DNA from: Gordonia tangerina
GTDB taxonomy: Bacteria; Actinomycetota; Actinomycetes; Mycobacteriales; Mycobacteriaceae
Length of the DNA stretch: 32,804 nt
Reading direction: 5' to 3'
Assembly (NCBI RefSeq): GCF_021556435.1
Contig: NZ_JAKGCU010000038.1
Coordinates: 1-32,804, forward strand
The notes under the pieces are model-generated. The model ran no database searches and was not told where the DNA came from. It saw only the letters and a program-made list of their open reading frames with translations. The position numbers and the translations under genes are program-made. Positions 25,801 to 31,688 of the stretch are shown one piece after another (the stretch's first letter is position 1; every line of letters begins with the position of its first letter).

Positions 25801-26336
25801 TGGTTCAGGTCATCGGTGTATGCCTGTTGCCCGGTCTGAACCTGGTTGAGGATCGCACCCATGTCCGACAGAGACACACCGGCTATCGATGCAGCATCGG
25901 CGGTCATCGACAGATACTTGGTGAGGTCTTGGCCGGGTTTGATGCCGGCGGCGATCGCTGAGGCTGCGATGGTAGCGGCGTCACCCAAACCGAATGCGGT
26001 GCCCTTCACCGAAGCCAGGGCGGAGTCCATGACAGTAGCAGTGGTTTGGGCGCTGTTCCCAAGGCCCGCCAACTTGCCTTTGGCCTGGTCGATCGCCGAC
26101 AGCCGATCAAACCCCTTGTAGAGGGCGGTACCGATCGCCGCACCACCGGCAGCGGCAGCCGCAACAGCACCACCCTTGAGGGCGGTACCGAGAGCGCCGG
26201 CCATCTTGTTACCCATCGACCGGCCGGTGCGTTCAGCATCCCGATCTGCCTGCCCCAGGGCTTGGCGGACGGCCCTCGGTACCTGGCTGGCCTCGACTAC
26301 CAGCGACAAGTACCCCACGGCTAACTCTTGAGCCAC
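19869..26336 (-). CDS. Tape measure protein with NlpC/P60-like and SLT-like domains, interrupted by an intein
   Basis: A 2155-aa precursor (1783 aa after intein removal) that sets tail length and helps DNA cross the cell wall. The N-terminal ~700 residues are the helical tape measure domain (ALKGGAVAAAAAGGAAIGTA; SMTADAASIAGVSLSDMGAI). An NlpC/P60-like peptidase follows: PYVWGGVNWGDC with Cys1173, then, after the intein, SGAMSAFARLAAG and GGGHTAG with candidate His1603. About 1670-1870 is coiled coil (NYEAEKRKLDQDYQDAEAQR). A soluble lytic transglycosylase-like domain (about 1975-2065) has HESGWNP with Glu1995 and SGAFGLFQF. The start is GTG at 26336 because GGAGG lies 5 nt upstream. Confidence 0.92.
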   Translation of the reverse strand: MAQELAVGYLSLVVEASQVPRAVRQALGQADRDAERTGRSMGNKMAGALGTALKGGAVAAAAAGGAAIGTALYKGFDRLSAIDQAKGKLAGLGNSAQTTATVMDSALASVKGTAFGLGDAATIAASAIAAGIKPGQDLTKYLSMTADAASIAGVSLSDMGAILNQVQTGQQAYTDDLNQLADRGIPIYQWLGQEMNVAAKEVKGLAADGKVSSEVLFRAIQKNIGGAAQESGKTVKGSFENLIAALGRFGAAIETPTFNRLPGFFGDLTDRIDTLTPRAEAMAQAFDAKVFDEWVPKIREALDAFKESGQLDRMREVFAGLGRELGQLGPSVGRIAAALAQASAALGVSGWQLLLTALQAGTAALDALNPLLSTTASLMESNQAAVTALLGAWLAFKTVPSLLGKAASALAPIATSARTASEAMSGFGDAYRQSVQWMQQSNPTASGAGRILFGMGSQAQTASTHLRVLGSNASALARGGITSLTNAGTGLVNVMGGPLNAALVGAGIVLATVASKTADARQKQEEYESSIKRAAEAQAALNAELLKSRGAVTDDVVTAQTDVLSQYEEQLKATEDRHKSWFDKVFSFSGSFDKSGTDAINDAATKATEARRALDELDMTNEEVSRQISGSAGAYDTLRTRLAGMGSDGQQAAEGLDLMRQKFLDQQDLARRLAPGVTELGEAVRIMGDDSASASDKLSALKSAMDALSPARSKTEAIAQHAEAIRKVADAAQGIGADAFKGGVLDPRTESGATLSRNLQAIADKSAEIASSGDMKAIGDAAKANEVAFQQLAVATGQPIEKIRELYDELGGGAVDLTVDLKGDTEVAQQLAQIKYLWNEQPEKKTLTVESSSVTKDTEAALDRLDFSVKRLPDGKSVEITARSEEAQQRLNSVFQAVTKLPNGKPINVSAPGGNEVRDLLSSLGAKVKTDNNKNIEVTSPLAPGVLELLKQIGLQVETRNGKQIIVTANDSDYNNKQGKWTRTETKYIDIITREGAAAFNPGNGIVAGPPAADGWIRKYAHGGIHALEKYANGGSLTDAKMLPGRGAGSLYSTPAGPAIAAEGETVAEAFIPMAKAKRRRSTDILAVVAKAFGYELIPKDNLPGSVSELLGAVSGGAISRLLAPTGINRIGKFADGGIVTGDQLRALAEGRGASQPLTGAPYVWGGVNWGDCCLIAETPVWGPDGVTPIADLQPGQRVWSYVDGKLEAHRVTAAWFSKTQETFTVRTRQRAVTGSANHPFLRLVETVPARPRVGRRGWEPAEYDVEWARLDELAAGDLLVQPKAVRLEHAQSNTLPSGRPIGLLEAWLLGVILGDGNVSDTKVEICVYGDLRDRVRDILGRMRIGASRTRGERDGITTSDSEAHGIRAYSTEFARELIEAGFRKPAHEKRIPECVWGWDDERKRAFLNGYCDADGHHPADVARHGERTYSSSSRALIEDVRYLHVILGDGVANVSTNMRRKPIVINGAEVKLARPLHTICVRLGEGVIGSVAAARRPGVASWIDTSEFTVAPILSIEDGDVVDTYDITVEGAHNFIAGGVVVHNSGAMSAFARLAAGLNPFGGRFSTATMGDYLVKLGAKLGRGPAGTMRFGWVNGGPGGGHTAGTLPDGSNVEMGGSYGGGKLGGSVGADDPQFTDHAYMVVKNSNKYAAPGESSYEDSIASGSSLPDSALSGGYTFDPITAETDDSGDKSLSGRLGNAASAFVTGQVGSLFDLLSVNNNPGWLAAITEYERAHKEDARKNYEAEKRKLDQDYQDAEAQRKSDYDAAKEMIDSDYQSSIISADERDRRMLALRNQFEQDETAKRHDYENSVIQKGQQYGLVDGDSVSSLSLKQQYESDQLRGAQQLQSAEYEREAQYNRDKLALDNLKQSHSITQAEYDRRLRDAKAKYDSDVRGLKDNYSTSQEQLKANFDRSQTLYAPSDRYLPNTITTTQFRPTDPGTVKPAEYEDLNTAGATKNTGAGGVKDAVKSAFADRKWDEGAQWSATDYIVDHESGWNPLAVNPQSGAFGLFQFLGETQRQYLPDRNTDPAVQGQAGKRYIGDRYGDPVNARAFWEKNHWYDQGGIADGIGFMQKNILKPERVLSPNETEAFQDGVRNGFSGNSDQIVAKLDQLIELMAKTPRGQVNYNFPADRGVERAQRVAESRKRAGLAAY
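21702..22817 (-). mobile_element. Intein (372 aa) with LAGLIDADG endonuclease inside the tape measure gene
   Basis: The in-frame insert starts at Cys1 (CLIAETPV, block A). It has block B SANHPF (His66), LAGLIDADG motifs LLGVILGDG (136-144) and FLNGYCDADG (234-243), block F YDITVEGAHNF, and ends VVVHN (block G, Asn372), followed by Ser+1 of the extein. Removing it joins GGVNWGDC to SGAMSAFARL, restoring an uninterrupted NlpC/P60-type DCSG motif. All splicing residues (Cys1, block B His, penultimate His, Asn, Ser+1) are present, so splicing should work. The endonuclease looks intact, with two DOD motifs. Boundaries are exact from the splice-junction residues. Confidence 0.93.
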
Positions 26337-26460
26337 ACACACCTCCTGGGCAGGCCACACCAGCCCGACGAATCGGGTGGTTCTGTCGATCGGGGGGATA
26401 GAAATGGTTCAGGTGGTGATTTAGAGTCGACAGACCACGATGTCGACCAAGGGGAACCCC

Positions 26461-26868
26461 ATGAACCGCGTTCGTTATGCCGTCGCCGCCAGCATCGCCG
26501 TACTTGCTGTGGCTGGATGCTCTGGTGGGGAATCCTCAGAATCCGCAGAGTCTTACTCGATTGACTCGTGGCAGAACTGGGGGCGCGCCGGCGTCGAATG
26601 GATGGAGAAATGTGAGGACTACGGGTGGGGGTGTGTCGATGACCAGATGGGCGATCTCATGTCGGCTAGTGAAGATTTACCCGCCGACTCTCACTCCACC
26701 GCGTTACGTCCCGTGAGCCTGTACCAGGAAACGTTCCGCAAATACGTTGAACGTGGATGCACCACCGACGAAACCCCCGCTGTTTGCGCTACCGCAGTTG
26801 ATCAACTCGACCAGTTACGTGGCAGCGTCCACGACACCCTCACTGATCTGGCGGCGGGTGGAGATTAG
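26461..26868 (+). CDS. Prophage-encoded lipoprotein (moron) on the strand opposite to the late operon
   Basis: A 135-aa protein with a lipoprotein signal peptide (MNRVRYAVAASIAVLAVAGC, lipobox AVAGC, Cys20). A Ser/Glu-rich linker and a small domain with four further cysteines (EKCEDYGWGC; RGCTTDETPAVC) follow, probably two disulfides on the outside of the membrane. AAGGGGAA precedes the ATG at 26461. A possible -10 (TAGAGT, 26422-26427) lies 33 nt upstream, with a weak -35. It sits between the chaperone and tape measure genes, antisense to the operon, and its stop overlaps the chaperone stop. Likely expressed in the lysogen, for superinfection exclusion or surface change (inferred). Confidence 0.8.
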   Translation: MNRVRYAVAASIAVLAVAGCSGGESSESAESYSIDSWQNWGRAGVEWMEKCEDYGWGCVDDQMGDLMSASEDLPADSHSTALRPVSLYQETFRKYVERGCTTDETPAVCATAVDQLDQLRGSVHDTLTDLAAGGD

Positions 26869-27691
26869 GCGGCGAGCATTTCCGCAGCCACCTCACGCGC
26901 CCGCCTGGTCCCCTCGACCTCATGCTCATCCGGTTCGACGTCCTCAACAACCTTCGGGCCGTACGTGACATGCCCGAACTCGTCGGGGACCTCCTGAAAC
27001 AGTTGGATGGCCGTCAGGAACTTGATGCGAGACACGCTCGTGGCGATCTCTGCCAGCAACAGGTTCTTCGGGTCGGACCAAATGTAGGTGTCGGGGTACA
27101 TCACCCGATGTAGTTCGGCGTCAGGGTCACGGCGCGCCCGATTCACGATCGCCCGAAAATCTGACCAGCAGAACCGGGGTGTCCCGAGATCCCGCACACG
27201 CAAGCCTCGGGCGATGAGGTCATATTCGATGGCCTCCCCGTGCTCGGTTAGGAGCCGGTGGAGGCCGAGGATTCCCCCAGATCAATGTCTGCCGACGAAA
27301 TCTGTTCCACCACCCAGTCGATGGTGCGTTCGGCGATCTTCTTCGACGTCGTCAACGTCTTGTAGTCGGCGGCGGAAACATACGGTTTGACCCAGCGGAT
27401 CTTGATCTCGCGTTGCGGCGACTTCTCCAACAACTTCTGCGCCTCGGACGGGAACGGGGTGCGTTCCTCTTCCGGCAGCTCGTCGTTGTCTTTGTGCCAC
27501 TGCTCGATCTGCGTTTCCGCCTCCACAAGCGGCCGAAGCCACTTCCCGTACGCCTCCACCTCCTCGGGTGGCATCCAGTTCAGCTTCGGCATCTCAATCA
27601 GGATCGACTCACGATCCGGCACCGGAACAGCGATCTTGCACAGGTGGTCCGCCGCAGTCGGCGCGACAGCATATCCATCAGGGACGGTCAT
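26865..27691 (-). CDS. Tail assembly chaperone, frameshifted GT product
   Basis: The G frame (27691 to about 27275) shifts -1 at GGGGGAA and continues as GILGLHRLLTEHGEAIEYD, then LIARGLRVRDLGTPRFCWSD, to a TAA at 26865, giving about 275 aa. The phrase LLTEHGEAIEYDLIARGLRVRD is typical of actinophage chaperone T domains and has no start codon of its own at the correct place, so it needs the shift. The two proteins coat or fold the tape measure during tail assembly. The ratio G:GT is set by frameshift efficiency. The T stop overlaps the opposite-strand lipoprotein stop by 4 nt. Confidence 0.85.
27248..27691 (-). CDS. Tail assembly chaperone G (unshifted product)
   Basis: A 147-aa acidic protein, MTVPDGYAVAPTAADHLCKI... 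ending ADIDLGESSASTGS. The region LNWMPPEEVEAYGKWLRPLV and the helix TSKKIAERTIDWVVEQIS are typical of actinophage G-type chaperones located between the major tail and tape measure genes. GAAAGG lies 13 nt before the ATG. The slippery GGGGGAA lies near the 3' end of this frame. It is a soluble cytoplasmic assembly factor, absent from virions in related phages. Confidence 0.82.
   Translation of the reverse strand: MTVPDGYAVAPTAADHLCKIAVPVPDRESILIEMPKLNWMPPEEVEAYGKWLRPLVEAETQIEQWHKDNDELPEEERTPFPSEAQKLLEKSPQREIKIRWVKPYVSAADYKTLTTSKKIAERTIDWVVEQISSADIDLGESSASTGS
27272..27280 (-). other. Programmed -1 ribosomal frameshift site (CTGGGGGAA)
   Basis: In the G frame the codons are CTG GGG GAA; a -1 slip at the G run re-reads GGA ATC CTC and enters the T frame, which is open back to this point. 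The P-site GGG can re-pair perfectly on the shifted GGG. The location close to the end of G is standard for lambda-like G/GT genes. Confidence 0.75.
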
Positions 27692-27722
27692 GGTTGGTCA
27701 GGAACCTTTCAATCGGTGGTTA

Positions 27723-27795
27723 GTCAGGAGCGGACCCCGGCCTGGCGAGAAGTCACGGCTCCTGACCAAGGGGTTTGATGACACCCCGCCAGGCC
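27723..27795 (-). promoter_or_regulatory. A-B-A'-B' complementary elements, potential RNA pseudoknot
   Basis: In the minus-strand transcript between the major tail stop and the G start, four 9-nt elements occur in order: GGCCTGGCG (27795-27787), GTCAGGAGC (27766-27758), CGCCAGGCC (27747-27739) and GCTCCTGAC (27731-27723). The first pairs perfectly with the third and the second with the fourth, giving a pseudoknot or two mutually exclusive hairpins. A local GGGG/CCCC hairpin lies in the first loop. There is no T-run, so it is not an ordinary terminator. A role in mRNA 3'-end stability or attenuation is inferred. Confidence 0.65.
27753..27768 (-). repeat. 16-nt inverted repeat, copy downstream of the major tail gene
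   Basis: The minus strand reads TGGTCAGGAGCCGTGA, the exact reverse complement of the minus-strand segment 28456-28441 upstream of the same gene. In the transcript the two could pair over 16 bp and enclose the whole major tail ORF. It overlaps element B of the pseudoknot-like arrangement. Confidence 0.8.
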
Positions 27796-27806
27796 AGGAC
27801 TTCAGA

Positions 27807-28415
27807 TCAGCTACCCGAAGACGGGTTGCCGTCGATGTCGCCGTACTCCTCGACATAGTTGCCGTTGGAGTTACGGAACGACCGGATCGTCAGTTCCAGA
27901 CCGGTCGCGTCCTGCGACTCCATCTTGAACTCGGCGATCTCCGACACACGGCCACGTTCGATCTCGAACGTCTTGTACTTGCGGCCGTACTTGGTGGTGA
28001 ACACCCACGCCGACAGCGGAAGCTGCTCCGGGTTGTGGGCGACGTGATAGCGGGCACCCGTGGTGGGGGTGGCCGGCGTGACGGTGACGTTCGCATCGCC
28101 GAAGGCAGTCTTCTTCACCGCTTCGTTGTCGACGTCGAGGAGCTTGATCTTGAAGGTGCCGTTGTACTCGGTCTGCACATCGACGTAGTCGCCGCCGTCG
28201 AAGTCCTTCACGATGTTCGACGTGCGAGTGATGCCGACCGACAGGCCATCCTGGGCGCAGGTGCCCTGGTCGCCGTCCGCCCACGCCGGATCGGCGGACA
28301 CCAGATCGGCCTTGGACTCGACGACATCGCCGGGGAGAGTGGTTCCGAGTGGCGCACGCCATGCGACGCCACCATCGAGAGACTGTGCCACGAAGGCATG
28401 TTCGACGTTACCCAT
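27807..28415 (-). CDS. Major tail protein
   Basis: A 202-aa beta-rich protein forming the tail tube. Sequence features: WRAPLGTTLPGDVVESKADL near the N-terminus, LSVGITRTSNIVKDFDGGDY in the first half, and LPLSAWVFTTKYGRKYKTFE and LELTIRSFRNSNGNYVEEYG near the C-terminus. These match siphovirus major tail subunits of actinophages, which lie just before the G/GT chaperones. CTGAAAGGGG precedes the ATG at 28415. The unusual flanking repeats may help accumulate this highly expressed mRNA. Confidence 0.85.
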   Translation of the reverse strand: MGNVEHAFVAQSLDGGVAWRAPLGTTLPGDVVESKADLVSADPAWADGDQGTCAQDGLSVGITRTSNIVKDFDGGDYVDVQTEYNGTFKIKLLDVDNEAVKKTAFGDANVTVTPATPTTGARYHVAHNPEQLPLSAWVFTTKYGRKYKTFEIERGRVSEIAEFKMESQDATGLELTIRSFRNSNGNYVEEYGDIDGNPSSGS

Positions 28416-28440
28416 TGTTAGGTGCCCCTTTCAGGCGTTG

Positions 28441-28456
28441 TGGTCAGGAGCCGTGA
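28441..28456 (+). repeat. 16-nt inverted repeat, copy upstream of the major tail gene
   Basis: TGGTCAGGAGCCGTGA on the plus strand, in the 5' leader of the major tail gene 26 nt before its start codon. It is the partner of 27753-27768. The minus-strand leader here (GGCTCCTGAC...CCTGAAAGG) resembles the leader of the chaperone gene (GCTCCTGAC...TTGAAAGG), suggesting a duplicated leader module. Confidence 0.8.
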
Positions 28457-28480
28457 AACGGGGTTATTCAGTTAGAAATC

Positions 28481-28852
28481 TCAGATGATGCGGAGCGTTC
28501 CGGAAAACTGCCACCGCGAGTGTGTTTCGACGTCGGGGTCGTCGAGGTGGGTGATGGTGTTGCCAACCCATTCGCTGACGTAGCCGTCCGCGTATGGTCC
28601 GCCGTTGGGTGACATGCGTAGTGCGTCGTAGGCGTCGAGGCAGTCTTGTTCGGCCTGCACTTCGTCGCTGTTCCAGCATTCGACGAGGATTCGTGCGTGG
28701 TCGATGACCCTGCCGCGGTCCCCGCCGACCCGATCGACACGGAAATACCGGGCCGGCGGGTTCTTTCGAGGGGGAATCTTGGATGAGACCCTGACTCCGG
28801 GGAACGCTTCCCGCAGAATCTCCTGGGCGACAGCAACAGACGAAACAGCCAT
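28481..28852 (-). CDS. Tail terminator/completion protein
   Basis: A 123-aa protein (MAVSSVAVAQEILREAFPGV...) with a central RYFRVDRVGGDRGRVIDHAR and ILVECWNS segment. Alternating strands and one N-terminal helix are characteristic of tail terminators placed directly before the major tail gene. It would cap the tail tube at the head-proximal end. Its ATG overlaps the upstream stop (TGATG). The assignment rests on position and fold-like pattern. Confidence 0.65.
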   Translation of the reverse strand: MAVSSVAVAQEILREAFPGVRVSSKIPPRKNPPARYFRVDRVGGDRGRVIDHARILVECWNSDEVQAEQDCLDAYDALRMSPNGGPYADGYVSEWVGNTITHLDDPDVETHSRWQFSGTLRII

Positions 28853-29109
28853 CAGTACATGACCCGGATCAGAGTGTTGTGTTTGGCGTTGTCTCGGATG
28901 GCTCGGTAGTCGGCAGTGACCACGGTTGTGCGCCAGCGGCCTTGCGGGTTTCGTGCGCCCTGCTGCGAACCGACCGCATAGGTTCCTTCGCCTTCGGCGT
29001 TGGCGCGGTCACAGATCCGTTGCGCCATCGACTCCAACTCGGCAACCACGCCGGGTTCACGCCGCAGGTCATACAGGGCTTGTGTGTTCCACTTGATCCG
29101 GACGGCCAC
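28852..29109 (-). CDS. Neck/head-tail joining protein (HK97 gp10-like position)
   Basis: An 85-aa protein starting at GTG 29109 (MAVRIKWNTQALYDLRREPG), with AGGGGG 6-10 nt upstream. An N-terminal helix with VVAELESMAQRICDRANAEG and a short beta C-terminus (RTTVVTADYRAIRDNAKHNT) fit small HK97 gp10-like neck proteins. It overlaps the end of the upstream gene by 41 nt. The family match is tentative. Confidence 0.6.
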   Translation of the reverse strand: MAVRIKWNTQALYDLRREPGVVAELESMAQRICDRANAEGEGTYAVGSQQGARNPQGRWRTTVVTADYRAIRDNAKHNTLIRVMY

Positions 29110-29278
29110 GACGCACCCCCTGCCACTGCCCCGGGGCGTACACAGCCCACAGTCGGTTCGGACGCTCCAACACGATCAGCACCCCGGACGGTTCGGTGAG
29201 GATCTGCACCTCGGGACCGTCGAAGTAGTCGATCTTCTCGTCGCCCCCGAAGTTGTCGGTGATGACGTTCCAGATCAC
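29069..29278 (-). CDS. Small head-tail connector-region protein (69 aa)
   Basis: From GTG at 29278 (VIWNVITDNFGGDEKIDYFD), a compact acidic beta protein containing GPEVQILTEPSGVLIVLERP and ending in a basic tail. The start overlaps the upstream stop (GTGA) and the end overlaps the next gene by 41 nt, an unusually long overlap for this operon. It lies among neck genes; no specific family was recognised. Confidence 0.6.
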   Translation of the reverse strand: MIWNVITDNFGGDEKIDYFDGPEVQILTEPSGVLIVLERPNRLWAVYAPGQWQGVRRGRPDQVEHTSPV

Positions 29279-29640
29279 CCGTTCACCTGTTTCAGGTTGA
29301 TGGTCCAGTTGACGATGTCGCACGCCCACCACGCCTTATCGGCACGCTCCGGAACACCCACAACCTCAAACACTTCCCCATCGATCGTCATGCGATCCCG
29401 CGGCAACACCACCCCGAAATCGGGGTACACGATGATGCCCGCACCAACCTCATCCCGATCATGACCGGCCACACCAGGTTCCGATGTGTTGTAGTCGGCC
29501 CACGTGATGAACTGCTTCACCACCGGGTCATCCCACTTGTCGATCTGGTTGCCGTGAGCGTCAACGGTGTTGGGGTCGTCGATGTAGGCGGAATGCTCCA
29601 CATCAAACAGAGCAGGGATGCGCCTACGGTGTCTGGACAA
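29275..29640 (-). CDS. Head-closure/connector protein
   Basis: A 121-aa protein. GAGIIVYPDFGVVLPRDRMT and DGEVFEVVGVPERADKAWW suggest a beta-barrel like head-closure (stopper) proteins at this place in siphovirus operons. The start is uncertain. TTG at 29640 is chosen because GGGAGG lies 8 nt upstream, overlapping the previous gene by 17 nt; GTG at 29601 is the alternative with a poor ribosome site. Confidence 0.6.
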   Translation of the reverse strand: MSRHRRRIPALFDVEHSAYIDDPNTVDAHGNQIDKWDDPVVKQFITWADYNTSEPGVAGHDRDEVGAGIIVYPDFGVVLPRDRMTIDGEVFEVVGVPERADKAWWACDIVNWTINLKQVNG

Positions 29641-30187
29641 TGACCTGCCCTCCCGGCCACAAATACGATTGCGCCAGTTCACGTTCATCAGGGGTCAACC
29701 CGACGCCGCGTTGCGCGCTGTCGCCGTACGAGGTGATCTGAGTGACAGGGCCGGCGGTGTCGGTCATTGACCGGGCACCAGCTTTCACGTCCTCCGGGAT
29801 GGACAGTGCGCGGGCAACCATTTCGGCTACCGTCACTCGCACCTCATCCGGAACGTCACCGCCATGCGTGTAGGTGACAGTCACAAACCGGCTGGAATCG
29901 AGGTCAACTCTCAGCCACGACCCGGTTCGGGTGTATGTGACGTCGTCTCCGTCGTCGTCGACCACTGCAGTCACAGCGGTGACTGGTCGTTGATCGAGGC
30001 GGACCCTCCCGCCGTTCACCTTCAGCCGCACCGTCGATGTGCCCTCGGTGAAGTGTTGCTTCGACACGATGCGGAACACCTGCGAAGCCTTCAGTAGAAG
30101 GTCTTCCACGGCTAGGACTTCGCTGTCCTCCAAGTCGCGTTTGAGAACGTGTGCGACGTCGTCTGAGCCGGCGAGAGGGTCACTCAT
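29624..30187 (-). CDS. Head-tail connector (adaptor) protein, Gp19/Gp15/Gp42-like
   Basis: A 187-aa protein. N-terminal helices (DDVAHVLKRDLEDSEVLAVE, DLLLKASQVFRIVSKQHFTE), a small beta insert (LDQRPVTAVTAVVDDDGDDV) and a C-terminal helix after VTVTYTHGGDVPDEVRVTVA are typical of phage head-tail adaptors, which bind beneath the portal. Its ATG overlaps the capsid stop by one base. It follows the major capsid gene, as expected. Confidence 0.75.
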   Translation of the reverse strand: MSDPLAGSDDVAHVLKRDLEDSEVLAVEDLLLKASQVFRIVSKQHFTEGTSTVRLKVNGGRVRLDQRPVTAVTAVVDDDGDDVTYTRTGSWLRVDLDSSRFVTVTYTHGGDVPDEVRVTVAEMVARALSIPEDVKAGARSMTDTAGPVTQITSYGDSAQRGVGLTPDERELAQSYLWPGGQVIVQTP

Positions 30188-31011
30188 CAGCTACCTGCTG
30201 CCGCCCCGAACACCGCAACACCCTCAGGACGGACAACCTTGCCGCCGTACACGTGGAGGCCGCGGAAGCGGTCAGCGAACTTGTTGTCGGCGCGCAACGC
30301 CTCGACCTCGTCGATCTGCGACACGTAGGCCGCGGCGGACGGGTGGAACGCCACGAACGCCGGGTCGGTGTTCTCGGGCAGGTTGTTCGACGTGATGACC
30401 CGGAATCCGAGCAGTGTGCCGATGGTTGCCATGCGCAGACCGTTGTTGTCGCCGGAGGTGTCGACTGCGGTCAGCTTCGAATCCGCGCCGAGGAGCAGGG
30501 ACTCGAAGGCGGCGTTGCCGACCAGGACGCGGCCGGCGGACGGAGCCTTGTTGACGTTGAGGGTCTTGCGGGCATCGCGCACCAGATTGAATGCGGCGTC
30601 ACCGGTGGTCGGTGCGGTACCCGACAGTGCGGTACCGCCATCGACGAGCATCTCGGCGATGAACAGGTCGGCATCCTCGATGAGGGCGTCAGCCGCCGCA
30701 TCGGTGTATGGCGACATCTGGCCGGCCGCCTGGGCGCGGTCGATGTCATCGATGTAGATGTCCCAGTTCTTCTCCTGATCGATCAGGAGGTCGACACCGG
30801 TGTCGCTGATGGCGTCGGCGGTGGTGGTTCGGCTGTTGGCCTTGTAGTCCTTGATGGTCGGCCGGACAACAGCGGGGATGTGGACGGTGTTGCCCTTGCT
30901 GGCAATGCCCTCATACGAGCGGTCGACGAGCGAGGCGAAAACCTTCTCGTTCTCCCACCGGTCGAGCATGTTGGCAACCCACAGTTCGGGGATGAAGTTG
31001 GTGATGGCCAT
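30187..31011 (-). CDS. Major capsid protein
   Basis: A 274-aa protein beginning MAITNFIPELWVANMLDRWE and continuing with GNTVHIPAVVRPTIKDYKAN, SDTGVDLLIDQEKNWDIYID and DDIDRAQAAGQMSPYTDAAA. This combination (N-terminal FIPELW-x-A, the I-D-D-I-D-R-A-Q region and a C-terminal GFRVITSNNLPE) is typical of the HK97-fold capsid proteins of P22/actinophage type. TAAGGAGCC, overlapping the scaffold stop, provides the ribosome site. It forms the icosahedral shell with the upstream scaffold. Confidence 0.87.
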   Translation of the reverse strand: MAITNFIPELWVANMLDRWENEKVFASLVDRSYEGIASKGNTVHIPAVVRPTIKDYKANSRTTTADAISDTGVDLLIDQEKNWDIYIDDIDRAQAAGQMSPYTDAAADALIEDADLFIAEMLVDGGTALSGTAPTTGDAAFNLVRDARKTLNVNKAPSAGRVLVGNAAFESLLLGADSKLTAVDTSGDNNGLRMATIGTLLGFRVITSNNLPENTDPAFVAFHPSAAAYVSQIDEVEALRADNKFADRFRGLHVYGGKVVRPEGVAVFGAAAGS

Positions 31012-31020
31012 GATGGCTCC

Positions 31021-31629
31021 TTACTTGCGGATGCCCTTGAGTTCGTCAAGCTGACCTTTGGCGTCAGCGTCACGAATCTGGGCGGGTGACATGGTTTTCA
31101 GGTCTGCCTGAGTGAGTTGCGTGACCTGGTTGGCAGGGGTCGTGTCGGCGTTACCGACAACCGATGCAGGTGCCGCGGTCGGCGTGGTTCCCTTGAGTTC
31201 CTTCAGCAATTCCACGCGGGACCGCATGGCGTCTTCGGTGTCGAGTCCGTCGAGTAGTTCCACCGCGAATCCGGTGCCCTTCACGACTTCCTTGGCGAGA
31301 TCGTCACGGGCCTTCTGCTTGTCACGCTCAGCGATGGCAGCTTCAGCCCTTTCGGCCCGCTCCTGCCACGTCTGCTCGTCACGCTGCCGCTGCGCTTCGA
31401 TCTCGTCGAAACGGGCGGCCTTGCCCTTGAGGTCCCGGATGGTGTCCTTCTGTGCTGCCAGCGTCTTCACCAGAGGGTGATCGTCGGGCAGCTGATCCCA
31501 CTGCTTCGCTTCCGGCTCCTGTGTGGGTTCCGGCTCGGGAGGCTTCGGGGCCGCTGCCGCAACATCGGACGGCTTCGGCACAGTAGTGGTCTGCGGTTCC
31601 GTTTCGGTCACAGCAGCGTTCTCAGACAT
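31021..31629 (-). CDS. Capsid scaffolding protein
   Basis: A 202-aa highly charged protein. The N-terminus is Pro/Glu-rich (KPPEPEPTQEPEAKQWDQLP). Residues about 60-125 form a long coiled coil (DEIEAQRQRDEQTWQERAER), and the C-terminal region holds SPAQIRDADAKGQLDELKGI. This is the standard layout of siphovirus scaffolds directly upstream of the capsid gene. The ATG at 31629 has AGGAG upstream; earlier in-frame codons lack a ribosome site. No protease domain is seen. Confidence 0.8.
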   Translation of the reverse strand: MSENAAVTETEPQTTTVPKPSDVAAAAPKPPEPEPTQEPEAKQWDQLPDDHPLVKTLAAQKDTIRDLKGKAARFDEIEAQRQRDEQTWQERAERAEAAIAERDKQKARDDLAKEVVKGTGFAVELLDGLDTEDAMRSRVELLKELKGTTPTAAPASVVGNADTTPANQVTQLTQADLKTMSPAQIRDADAKGQLDELKGIRK

Positions 31630-31688
31630 GATTCTCCTGACATTTCGTCGTAAGAGGTGGTGCACCATTTCGGTGCTGTGTAAATCGC

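Noticed and set aside
26359..26381. Hairpin (ACCA.CCCGA / TCGGGTGGT) before the tape measure gene as a terminator
   Set aside because: It has a bulge and no T-run on either strand; at most a minor leader structure.
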